DNA from: an uncultured Alistipes sp.
Lineage (GTDB): Bacteria > Bacteroidota > Bacteroidia > Bacteroidales > Rikenellaceae
Direction: 5' to 3'
Length of the DNA: 64,000 nt
Assembly: GCA_910577475.1 (NCBI GenBank)
Contig: CAJTLJ010000002.1
Span: 124,001 to 188,000, forward strand
Shown here: piece after piece, positions 22,089 through 29,758 of the stretch
Layout: every line of letters starts with the position of its first letter
Position numbering within the stretch: the first letter of the stretch is position 1
Program-made: the position numbers and the translations under genes
The notes under the pieces: model-generated
Databases searched by the model: none
Told to the model about the DNA's origin: nothing
Seen by the model: only the letters and a program-made list of their open reading frames with translations

Positions 22089-23687
22089 TCATTCGCCGGC
22101 CAGATCGACGGTATCCGTCACTCCGACCTCGCGGACGAAGCGGTCGTCGTGCGAGACGACGATCAGCGTGCCCCGGTAGTCGCGGACCGTCCCGGTGAGA
22201 ATCTCAAGGCTTTCGATGTCGAGATTGTTGGTCGGCTCGTCCAGCACCATCAGGTCGGGAATATGGTCGGAGAGCATCATGCAGCAGAGCAGAAGCCGCA
22301 TCCGCTCGCCGCCGCTCAAGGTCCGGCAGGGTTTGTCCCACGTCTCGTGCGGGAACAGCGCCCGGTCGAGGCGCACCTTGACCGCATGGTCGGCCAGTCG
22401 CTGCGCATTGTATCGCACGGCCATCTCCAACACCATCAGGGGGCTGTCGAGCGCCTTATACTCCTGATCGAGGTAGACGAACGAGAATTCGGAGCGCTCC
22501 ACCCGCCCTGACAAGGGCGTCAGCTCGCCCAGCAGCAGCCGCACAAGGGTCGTCTTGCCGCTGCCGTTGCCGCCCGCCACGTGCACCCGGTCGCCGCTGC
22601 GAATCTCCAGATCGAGCGGCCGGGGCCATAGCGACACCCCCTCCTCATAACCGAATTCGAGCCCCTCGGCCCGGATCAGCCGCTTGCCCGCGTGCAGGGC
22701 GGCATCGTCGAAGTCGATCTTCAGCTCCCCGTGCCGCGTCCGGCGGCCGCGCAGCTCCGCGAGGCGCTGCCGCGTGTCGTCGATGATGGCGGCGTGCCGG
22801 TCCCGCAGCCGCGACGCGCTGTTCTGCGCCTGCGATCCGCGGGCATTGACGACGATACGGGCCAGTCCCGCCTTCGACTTGCTCCTTTCGCCCTGCGCGG
22901 AGCGCCGCTCCTGCCGTTCGCGCACCACCTGCGCCCGCTCGCAGGCCCTGCGCAGCGCCGTCCGCTCCGCCCCGATCCGTTCAGCCAGCGCCTCCTGCTC
23001 GACACCCTTCTGCATGCGGTAGAGATCGTAGTTGCCTCCGTAGATCCGGATGCCCGCCGGCGTCAGTTCGCAGGTCGTATGGAGCCGCTCGAGCAGCGTA
23101 AGATCGTGGCTGACCACCACGAGGGTAGCGTGCGTGCGGTCGATCCGATCGTATAGCCTGAGCCGCGCCGTGCGGTCGAGGTGGTTCGTCGGCTCGTCCA
23201 GCAGCACGATTCCGGGCTCGTGCAGACTCCACCCGGCCAGCAGGACCCTCGTCCGCTCGCCGCCGCTCAGGGCGGCTGCCGGGGCATCGGGGGAGACCCG
23301 CCGGAGCCCCCACTCGTCCAGCGCCGCGCGACACCGCTGTTCGATCCCCCAATCGTCGCCCAGCGTGTCGAAATCGGCCGGATCGACCGATCCGGCGCAA
23401 ATGGCCCGCAGGGCCCGCAGCTTGCCGGCGACACCGAGCAGTTCGGCCACGCTCCGCGCATCGGGAGCCGCCTGCTGGGGAACCAGGTAGGGGAGCGACG
23501 AGACGACGATACTCCCCGATCTGGGCTTCAGTCGCCCCGCCAGCAGGTGCAGCAGGGTCGACTTGCCCGCGCCGTTGGGGCCGATGAGCGCGATCTTCGC
23601 ACCATCGGGCACGGAGAGGTCTACGTTTTCGAAAAGGGACTGATGTTCGGCAGGGCGGTACGAGAGACCGCTGACAAGGATACTCAT
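22089..23687 (-). CDS. ABC-F family ATPase (ribosome-associated)
   Basis: A 532-residue soluble protein with two ABC cassettes and no membrane domain. Cassette 1 has Walker A GPNGAGKST (36-44), signature LSGGERTRV and LLDEPTNHLD; cassette 2 has GGNGSGKTT, LSGGERMRL and VLDEPTNNLD. A charged coiled-coil linker (about 225-310) joins them. ABC-F proteins act on the ribosomal E site to rescue stalled complexes or to dislodge antibiotics. The sequence does not say which; the leader with a tiny ORF and hairpin is a hint of translation-dependent control. It has its own promoter at 23819-23826. Confidence 0.88.
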   Translation of the reverse strand: MSILVSGLSYRPAEHQSLFENVDLSVPDGAKIALIGPNGAGKSTLLHLLAGRLKPRSGSIVVSSLPYLVPQQAAPDARSVAELLGVAGKLRALRAICAGSVDPADFDTLGDDWGIEQRCRAALDEWGLRRVSPDAPAAALSGGERTRVLLAGWSLHEPGIVLLDEPTNHLDRTARLRLYDRIDRTHATLVVVSHDLTLLERLHTTCELTPAGIRIYGGNYDLYRMQKGVEQEALAERIGAERTALRRACERAQVVRERQERRSAQGERSKSKAGLARIVVNARGSQAQNSASRLRDRHAAIIDDTRQRLAELRGRRTRHGELKIDFDDAALHAGKRLIRAEGLEFGYEEGVSLWPRPLDLEIRSGDRVHVAGGNGSGKTTLVRLLLGELTPLSGRVERSEFSFVYLDQEYKALDSPLMVLEMAVRYNAQRLADHAVKVRLDRALFPHETWDKPCRTLSGGERMRLLLCCMMLSDHIPDLMVLDEPTNNLDIESLEILTGTVRDYRGTLIVVSHDDRFVREVGVTDTVDLAGE

Positions 23688-23754
23688 GATAAACGTGCGA
23701 TGGCGACCCGTCTGGGGGTCCGGTTAAACCTGAATGCTTCTCTGAAGGGGGGCA

Positions 23755-23795
23755 CCGGTTCCCGGGAACCGGCCTTATCGAACGTTTATTCTCAT
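23755..23795 (-). promoter_or_regulatory. Putative leader of the ABC-F gene: tiny ORF plus palindrome
   Basis: In the roughly 125-base leader, a leftward six-codon ORF (23795-23775, MRINVR) is followed by the 18-base perfect palindrome CCGGTTCCCGGGAACCGG (23755-23772). An AACCGG further down (around 23720) could pair with the palindrome's CCGGTT instead. This is the layout of an attenuator, but no U-run is present. Confidence 0.3.
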
Positions 23796-23818
23796 CGGAG
23801 TAAATTCGAATGCGTCGG

Positions 23819-23826
23819 CAAAAGTA
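23819..23826 (-). promoter_or_regulatory. -7 promoter box for the ABC-F gene
   Basis: The minus strand reads TACTTTTG, an exact TAnnTTTG box; the predicted start is near 23812. Confidence 0.5.
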
Positions 23827-23851
23827 GGAAAAATCGGCGAAACGTACAAAT

Positions 23852-23906
23852 CGGGTGCGAAAAATTCATCCGCACCCGTTCATCCGGCTCCGTTCTCCGG
23901 AACGGA
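23852..23906 (-). terminator. Two hairpins after the S4-domain gene
   Basis: Directly after the stop codon, TCCGTTC (23889-23895) pairs with GAACGGA (23900-23906). Then CGGGTGCG (23852-23859) pairs with CGCACCCG (23871-23878), with GATGAATTTTT on the minus-strand loop. They probably end the long leftward cell-wall operon. Confidence 0.55.
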
Positions 23907-24311
23907 CTACTCCTCGTCGTCGAAGCCGCCGAACGACATGTCGTCCATGAGCGAGTCCAGCTCGCGACGCTCCTTTTTGGTGGGGCGGCCGGTACCGCGG
24001 TCGCGGAACACGAAGACCGTTTCGCGCGGGGCGACGAGCTTGTCGAGCTCCGACTGCGGAGTCACGTTCATGCAGTAGAGCGGGACGTTCTTGGCCGGCT
24101 GACGGCTCGAAACCGGTTCGACGACCTGATACTGATAGGTCACGGGCATCCGTTTGACGGCGATGCGGTCGCCTCTCTTCACCTCGCGCGAGGGTTTGCA
24201 GGCAGCATCGTTCACCAGCACCTTGTTGTTGCGGATGGCGTCGGCGGCATCGCTGCGGGTCTTGAAGATCCGCACCGCCCAGAGATATTTGTCCAGTCTG
24301 ATATCGTCCAT
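23907..24311 (-). CDS. hslR: S4-domain RNA-binding protein, Hsp15-like
   Basis: A 134-residue protein with an S4 RNA-binding domain (residues 1-60: RLDKYLWAVRIFKTRSDAADAIRNNKVLVN) and a charged tail containing GTGRPTKKERRELD, typical of the heat-shock protein Hsp15/HslR family. Hsp15 binds free 50S subunits carrying a nascent chain and helps recycle them. It begins 4 bases after ftsW, so it is co-transcribed with the cell-wall genes, an unusual position that occupies the place where murG is often found. The gene symbol is by family resemblance. Confidence 0.82.
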   Translation of the reverse strand: MDDIRLDKYLWAVRIFKTRSDAADAIRNNKVLVNDAACKPSREVKRGDRIAVKRMPVTYQYQVVEPVSSRQPAKNVPLYCMNVTPQSELDKLVAPRETVFVFRDRGTGRPTKKERRELDSLMDDMSFGGFDDEE

Positions 24312-24315
24312 AAGG

Positions 24316-25554
24316 CTATTTTTCGTAAATCGATTCGTTTTTCGGCCGGTCGTGCGACTGCTCCTCGTTCTGACGGCTCACGGAGAGGATCATCCCCAGT
24401 GCGATGGCCGTGAAGAGCGTCGACGAGCCGCCGCGCGAGATAAGCGGCAGGGTCTGTCCCGTTTCGGGGATCAGATTGATCGTCACCATGATATGCAGCA
24501 GCGCCTGGCAGGTAATCAGCAGCGCAAGCCCCAGCACCAACAGTCCCGGAAAGGCCGTTCCGCACCGCTCGAAAATCAGGATGGCACGGAAGAAGATCCA
24601 AAGGTAGAGCATCAGCAGCACGATAGCCAGCAGGATGCCGTACTCCTCGACGAAGAAGGCGTAGGCATAGTCGCTCTCGGGATGGGTCATCTCCACGCGC
24701 ATGGCGCTCTGGCCGGCCCCCTGCCCCAGCAGGCCGCCGTTGCGGATGGCGATCATCGACCGTTCGGTGTCGGTCAGCTGCTCCACGGGAATCTCCGTGC
24801 GGTCCTGGGTCCAGAGTTCGATCCAGGTGCTGACGCGTCCGCCGGCCGTCTCGCTGCGCCCCAAGTTGAGCAGCATGACGAGAGCGACCCCCACGACGGC
24901 CCATCCGACGATCTTCGCCAGCTCGCCCATACGCACCCGGCCGATCAGCATCATCACCAGCGACGAGAGAAAGACCAGCACGGCCGACGAGGTGTGGGCC
25001 GGAAAGATGACGATGCAGGAGGCCACCACGGGGAGCAGGATGGGGCGCGTCCCCTCGCGCCAGATCTTCAGGAAACGGCCTGACGTCGGGACGATCCGCA
25101 GCTTCTCGATACCGTGCTGGCGCGAGGCGAGCTGGCGGGCCAGAAAGAGGATGGTCGCCACTTTCAGCCCCTCGGAGGGCTGGAGGTTGAAGCCGAAGAG
25201 GGGGATCCAGCGGGCCGCACCGTTGGTGGTGTGGCCGATGAAGTAGACCGCCACGGTGAGCAGCAGGAACAGACCGTAGATCCACGGCGCGAAATAGTTG
25301 TAAACGCGGCTGTTGATGCGCTGCACGAAGAGCATGGCCGCTCCCGAGAGCACCAGAATCAACAACTGGTCGCGCAGGAAGTGGGCCGACGTCCGGAGGG
25401 TCGAGGCGGCATAGGCCATCTTGGCGGTCGACGAGTAGACCACCAGCACGGAGATGACGGCCAGCACGAGGGCTGTGATCCAGAGCACCTTGTCGCCGCG
25501 GAACGTGCGCGAAAGGAGCGACGGGGCGGGCTGATCGGCGGATTCGGGCTTCAT
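24316..25554 (-). CDS. ftsW: SEDS-family peptidoglycan glycosyltransferase FtsW
   Basis: An inner-membrane SEDS polymerase joining lipid II into glycan strands at the septum with its partner class B PBP (encoded in the same operon). The 412-residue protein has about ten membrane segments; conserved parts include NGAARWIPL, QPSEGLKVATILFLAR, HTSSAVLVFLSSLVMMLIG and, near the end, NLIPETGQTLPLISRGGSS. The long extracytoplasmic loop (about 225-285) is where SEDS proteins contact their PBP. RodA is the alternative, but the dcw context favours FtsW. murD precedes it by 9 bases. Confidence 0.92.
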   Translation of the reverse strand: MKPESADQPAPSLLSRTFRGDKVLWITALVLAVISVLVVYSSTAKMAYAASTLRTSAHFLRDQLLILVLSGAAMLFVQRINSRVYNYFAPWIYGLFLLLTVAVYFIGHTTNGAARWIPLFGFNLQPSEGLKVATILFLARQLASRQHGIEKLRIVPTSGRFLKIWREGTRPILLPVVASCIVIFPAHTSSAVLVFLSSLVMMLIGRVRMGELAKIVGWAVVGVALVMLLNLGRSETAGGRVSTWIELWTQDRTEIPVEQLTDTERSMIAIRNGGLLGQGAGQSAMRVEMTHPESDYAYAFFVEEYGILLAIVLLMLYLWIFFRAILIFERCGTAFPGLLVLGLALLITCQALLHIMVTINLIPETGQTLPLISRGGSSTLFTAIALGMILSVSRQNEEQSHDRPKNESIYEK

Positions 25555-25563
25555 CTTCGGGGC

Positions 25564-26931
25564 TTATCGTTTTTCGAGCATCCGCACCTGCTCCTTGAAG
25601 AGCTCGCCGCGGTTTTCGTAATTCCTGAAAAGATCGAACGAGGCGCAGGCCGGCGAGAGCAGGACCGCATCGCCCGGACGAGCGGCCGCCGTGCAGGCCT
25701 GCATGGCCTCATCCAGCGACTTCGTGGAGACGATCTCGGGCACCACACCGGTGAAGGACTTCACCAGTTTCTCGTTGTCGAGCCCCATGCAGACCAGCGT
25801 ATGGACCTTCTCGCGGGCGAAAGCCTTCAGCGGCTCGTAGTCGTTGCCCTTGTCCGTGCCACCGGCTATCCAGACCACGGGGCGGGTCATGCTCTCCAGC
25901 GCATACCACACCGAGTCGACGTTGGTGGCCTTCGAGTCGTTGATCCACTGCACGCCCCCGATCTCCGCAACCGGCTCCAGCCGGTGCTCTACGGGGGCGA
26001 ACTCGTAGATCGCTTTGCGGATTTTGGCGGGCGACACCCCGGCTGCCAGCGTCGCCAGAGCCGCCGCCATGGCGTTATAGGTGTTGTGCAACCCTTTGAT
26101 CTGCATTTTGCGGGTGTCGATCTTCACCTCGCGGGCCCCCGCCACGGCGGTGAACTTACCCGTATCGCCGTCGGGAAATGCGTCGCCGGCACCGCTCGCC
26201 ACCACATTCTTCACGGCGAAGGGGAGCTGCTTCATGTGGAGCGCCGCGCCGCGTTTCTCGATCTCGCGCCAGATCACCTCGTCGTCGCCCGAGTAGATGA
26301 ACCAGTTGCGGGAGTGCTGGTTCTGCGTGATGCGCATCTTCGAGTCCACGTAGTTCTGGAAACAGTAGCCGTAACGGTCCAGATGGTCGGGCGTGATGTT
26401 CATCAGCACGCCGATATCGGCCCGGAATTCGAACATACCGTCCAGCTGGAACGAACTCAGCTCCAGCACATACCAGTCGTATCCGCCCTGAGCGACGGAG
26501 TAGGCGAAGCTCTCGCCGATGTTGCCGCCGAGGGCCACCCGCTTGCCGGCGTCGCGCATGATCTTGTAGATGAGCGAGGTCGTGGTGGTCTTGCCGTTCG
26601 ATCCGGTGATGCAGATCGTTTTGGCCCGGCCCAGGTAGCGGCCGGCGAACTCCATCTCCGAAATGACGGGGATTCCCTTTTCGCGCAGCTTCTGCACGAT
26701 GGGGGCCTTATCGGGTATGCCGGGCGACTTGATGACCTCCGAAGCGTCGAGGATCAGCTCCTCGGTGTGTCCGCCCTCCTCGAAGGGAACCTTCCACTCC
26801 AGCAGACGCTCCTTGTAACGGTCGGCGATGCGGCCGGCATCTGACAGAAAGACTTCGAAGCCCTTTTTCTGGGCCAGGATGGCGGAGCCGTAGCCGCTGA
26901 TGCCGCCACCCAGTACGACGATGCGTTTCAT
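25564..26931 (-). CDS. murD: UDP-N-acetylmuramoyl-L-alanine--D-glutamate ligase
   Basis: Adds D-Glu to UDP-MurNAc-L-Ala in the cytoplasm. The 455-residue Mur ligase has the N-terminal nucleotide-binding motif VVLGGGISGYGSAI (residues 4-17), the ATP loop GSNGKTTTT, an EHRLEPV segment typical of MurD and the DSKATN motif. Its length and gene order (mraY before, ftsW after) agree. The ATG at 26931 gives MKRIVVLGGG. The intergenic gap to mraY is 39 A/T-rich bases with no terminator. Confidence 0.95.
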   Translation of the reverse strand: MKRIVVLGGGISGYGSAILAQKKGFEVFLSDAGRIADRYKERLLEWKVPFEEGGHTEELILDASEVIKSPGIPDKAPIVQKLREKGIPVISEMEFAGRYLGRAKTICITGSNGKTTTTSLIYKIMRDAGKRVALGGNIGESFAYSVAQGGYDWYVLELSSFQLDGMFEFRADIGVLMNITPDHLDRYGYCFQNYVDSKMRITQNQHSRNWFIYSGDDEVIWREIEKRGAALHMKQLPFAVKNVVASGAGDAFPDGDTGKFTAVAGAREVKIDTRKMQIKGLHNTYNAMAAALATLAAGVSPAKIRKAIYEFAPVEHRLEPVAEIGGVQWINDSKATNVDSVWYALESMTRPVVWIAGGTDKGNDYEPLKAFAREKVHTLVCMGLDNEKLVKSFTGVVPEIVSTKSLDEAMQACTAAARPGDAVLLSPACASFDLFRNYENRGELFKEQVRMLEKR

Positions 26932-26970
26932 GGTGTTTTATGCTGTTTTTTTCGTTTTTTAGCTTTCGGT

Positions 26971-28227
26971 TTATCGGATCTTCAGCGTCACCAGCGTCAC
27001 GGCCGCCAGCAGCAGCGAGATGATCCAGAACCGGACGACGATCTTGGTCTCGAACTGGCCCTTCTTCTGGAAATGGTGGTGCAGGGGCGACATCAGGAAG
27101 ATGCGGCGTCCCTCGCCGTACTTGCGCTTCGTGTACTTGAAGTAGCTCACCTGGGTCATGACCGAGACGCTCTCCAGCAGAAAGACGCCGCAGAGCAGGG
27201 GCAGCAGCAGCTCCTTGCGGATGCAGAGGGCGAAGACGGCGATGATGCCGCCGATGGAGAGTGACCCCGTGTCGCCCATGAAGATCTGCGCCGGGAAGGA
27301 GTTGTACCACAGAAAGCCCACCAGCGCTCCGACGAAGGCGGCCGCGAATACGACCAGCTCTCCGCTGCCGGGTATGTACATGATGTTCAGGTAGTCGGCA
27401 TAAACGATATGACCCGAGAGGTAGGCCAGCACGCCCAGCACCACGGCAATCGGGGTCGATACGCCCGTCGCCAGACCGTCGAGTCCGTCGGTGAGGTTGG
27501 CGCCGTTCGACACGGCGGTCACCACGAAGATGGCTACGGCGATGTAGAAGAGCCACGACCACCCTTCGTCGCCGCCCACCAGCGAGCGGTAGTCCAGCTC
27601 GTTGTTCTTCAGGAAGGGGATGGTGGTCTGGGTGGTCTTGACCGCCTCCGAGCTCAGGACGACCCGCTGCGTGACGCTCACCTCTCGCCCGCCGTCCGCA
27701 TTCAGGTAGACCGTTTCGACGGGTCGGGTCACCTTCTCGCGCACCACGATATCCTCCGAGAGCCACATCGTGAGCCCGACGATGACGCCGAGACCCACCT
27801 GCCCGACGATCTTGAAGCCCCCCTTGAGTCCCTCCTTGTTGTGGCGGAAAACCTTGATATAGTCGTCCAGACCGCCGATGAAGCCGAGCCAGAGGGTCGA
27901 CACCAGCATCAGCAGCACGTAGATGTTGTCCAGCCGGCCGAAGAGGAGCATGGGCACCAGCACGGCCAGCAGGATAATGACGCCGCCCATCGTGGGGGTG
28001 CCGCGTTTCTGGAGCTGGCCTTCGAGACCGAGATCGCGAATCTCCTCGCCGATCTGCTTGCGCTGCAGGAAACGGATGATCGGCTTGCCGCAGTAGATGA
28101 CGATCAGCAGCGCCATGATGAAGGCAGCCACGGCACGGAACGAAATGTACTGGAACACGCCCGAACCGGGGAGGTTGTAGTACTGATCGAGGTATTGGAA
28201 AATGGGGTAAAGCATGGGAATATTCAA
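26971..28227 (-). CDS. mraY: Phospho-N-acetylmuramoyl-pentapeptide-transferase
   Basis: Makes lipid I by transferring phospho-MurNAc-pentapeptide to undecaprenyl phosphate in the inner membrane. The 418-residue protein has about ten membrane segments and the family motifs GTPTMGG, FIGGLDDYIKVF (catalytic Asp pair), NLTDGLDGLATG and LMSPLHHHFQKKGQFETKIVVRFW. It is longer than the usual 360 residues because of an insertion of roughly 60 residues (about 165-235) with charged and beta-prone sequence, a feature I believe is common in Bacteroidetes MraY. Confidence 0.95.
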   Translation of the reverse strand: MNIPMLYPIFQYLDQYYNLPGSGVFQYISFRAVAAFIMALLIVIYCGKPIIRFLQRKQIGEEIRDLGLEGQLQKRGTPTMGGVIILLAVLVPMLLFGRLDNIYVLLMLVSTLWLGFIGGLDDYIKVFRHNKEGLKGGFKIVGQVGLGVIVGLTMWLSEDIVVREKVTRPVETVYLNADGGREVSVTQRVVLSSEAVKTTQTTIPFLKNNELDYRSLVGGDEGWSWLFYIAVAIFVVTAVSNGANLTDGLDGLATGVSTPIAVVLGVLAYLSGHIVYADYLNIMYIPGSGELVVFAAAFVGALVGFLWYNSFPAQIFMGDTGSLSIGGIIAVFALCIRKELLLPLLCGVFLLESVSVMTQVSYFKYTKRKYGEGRRIFLMSPLHHHFQKKGQFETKIVVRFWIISLLLAAVTLVTLKIR

Positions 28228-28263
28228 TCGGAAATTTAGTAATTGTTCAAAGAGACGGTCGGG

Positions 28264-29739
28264 TTATTCGAATTTCGTCGTTTCGCTTCTAATCAAGCCG
28301 AAGGCCTTCTGCAGCTCCTCTCTGTCGCTGAAATGGCGCTTTTCGTCGCCGACGATCTGGTACTCCTCGTGACCCTTGCCCGCCACGAGGATGATCTCAC
28401 CGGGTCGTGCGCAGAGCACGGCCGTGCGGATGGCCTGGGCCCGGTCGGCGATACGCAGATAACGCTCCCCGGGATCGAGCCCCGCCGTCATCTCGTCCAG
28501 AATCGCCTCGGGCGATTCGTGGCGCGGGTTGTCGGAGGTGAAAAGAGCCGTCGTGGCGTATTTCACGGCGATGCGGGCCATCTCGGGACGCTTCGTCCGG
28601 TCGCGGTCGCCGCCGCATCCGCAAATCACTGTCAGCGGCTGTTCGGGGCGGCGGATCTCCCGCACAGTCTGAATCACGTTCTCCAGTGCATCGGGCGTGT
28701 GGGCGTAGTCGACGATGGCCGTGATGCCGTTCGGCCCCTGCAACGCCTCGAAACGGCCGTTTACCGACCGCAGGGTGCTCATCAGACGCAGCACCTCGTT
28801 CCGGTCGGCCCCCAGCAGAACCGCCGCGGCATAGACGCCCAGCAGGTTGTAGGCGTTGAAGCGGCCCAGCTGGTTGACCCAGAGTTCGCTGCCGTCGATC
28901 CGCAGCAGCATGCCGTCGAAGTGCATCTCGATGATCCGGCACCGGAAATCGGCATCGGAGCGCAGCGAGAGCGTATGGACGGCGGCACGGGTGTTCTGCA
29001 CCATCACGCGGCCGTGGGAGTCGTCCGCGTTCACCACGGCGAAGGCTTCGCGGGGGAGCGTGTCGAAAAAGCTCTTTTTCACGCGAAGATACTCGGCGAA
29101 GGTCTTGTGGTAGTCCAGATGATCGTGGGTGATGTTCGTAAAGAGCCCTCCTGCAAAGCGAAGGCCGGCGATGCGCTCCTGATCGATGGCGTGCGACGAC
29201 ACCTCCATGAAGCAGTAGTCGCATCCGGCGTCGACCATCTCGCGCAGCAGCGCATTCAGACGCAGGGTGTCGGGGGTGGTGTGGGTCGAGGGGAACTCGC
29301 GCCCGTCCACCCGGTAGACGACCGTGGAGATCAGTCCGGTCCGATATCCCAGCGCGCGGAAAAGGTCGGAGAGCAGGGTCGCCGTAGTGGTCTTGCCGTT
29401 CGTGCCGGTAACCCCCACCAGCTTCAGCTCCTCGGAGGGATGCCCGTACCAGGCGGCGGCCATGCAGGCCATGGCCCTGTTCGTATCCCCTACCGCAATG
29501 TAGCAGACCTCCTCGTCGATGAGTTCGGGCAGACGCTGGCATACCACCGTGCGGGCTCCGGCCGCTACGGCGCGGGCTATATAGTCATGACCGTCGGAGG
29601 CGGTTCCCGGAACGGCGAAGAAGCAGTAGTCCCGGCCGATCCGGCGCGAATCGTAATCCAGCCCGGCGACGTCGCGCTCCGCGGAGCCGATGATCGCCGT
29701 CGTCTCCACGTCAGCCAATAATTCGTTCAATCTTTTCAT
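28264..29739 (-). CDS. murE: UDP-N-acetylmuramoyl-tripeptide synthetase
   Basis: Adds the third residue, meso-diaminopimelate or L-lysine, to UDP-MurNAc-dipeptide. The 491-residue Mur ligase has the ATP loop GTNGKTTTA, the FTNITHDHLDYH motif and, near the C-terminus, TSDNPRHESPEAI. The DNPR form is the one known from Dap-adding MurE, so a Dap-type wall is likely. It lies 19 bases after the PBP gene and 36 before mraY. Confidence 0.95.
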   Translation of the reverse strand: MKRLNELLADVETTAIIGSAERDVAGLDYDSRRIGRDYCFFAVPGTASDGHDYIARAVAAGARTVVCQRLPELIDEEVCYIAVGDTNRAMACMAAAWYGHPSEELKLVGVTGTNGKTTTATLLSDLFRALGYRTGLISTVVYRVDGREFPSTHTTPDTLRLNALLREMVDAGCDYCFMEVSSHAIDQERIAGLRFAGGLFTNITHDHLDYHKTFAEYLRVKKSFFDTLPREAFAVVNADDSHGRVMVQNTRAAVHTLSLRSDADFRCRIIEMHFDGMLLRIDGSELWVNQLGRFNAYNLLGVYAAAVLLGADRNEVLRLMSTLRSVNGRFEALQGPNGITAIVDYAHTPDALENVIQTVREIRRPEQPLTVICGCGGDRDRTKRPEMARIAVKYATTALFTSDNPRHESPEAILDEMTAGLDPGERYLRIADRAQAIRTAVLCARPGEIILVAGKGHEEYQIVGDEKRHFSDREELQKAFGLIRSETTKFE

Positions 29740-29758
29740 ATTCGTATCGCTATCTCTT

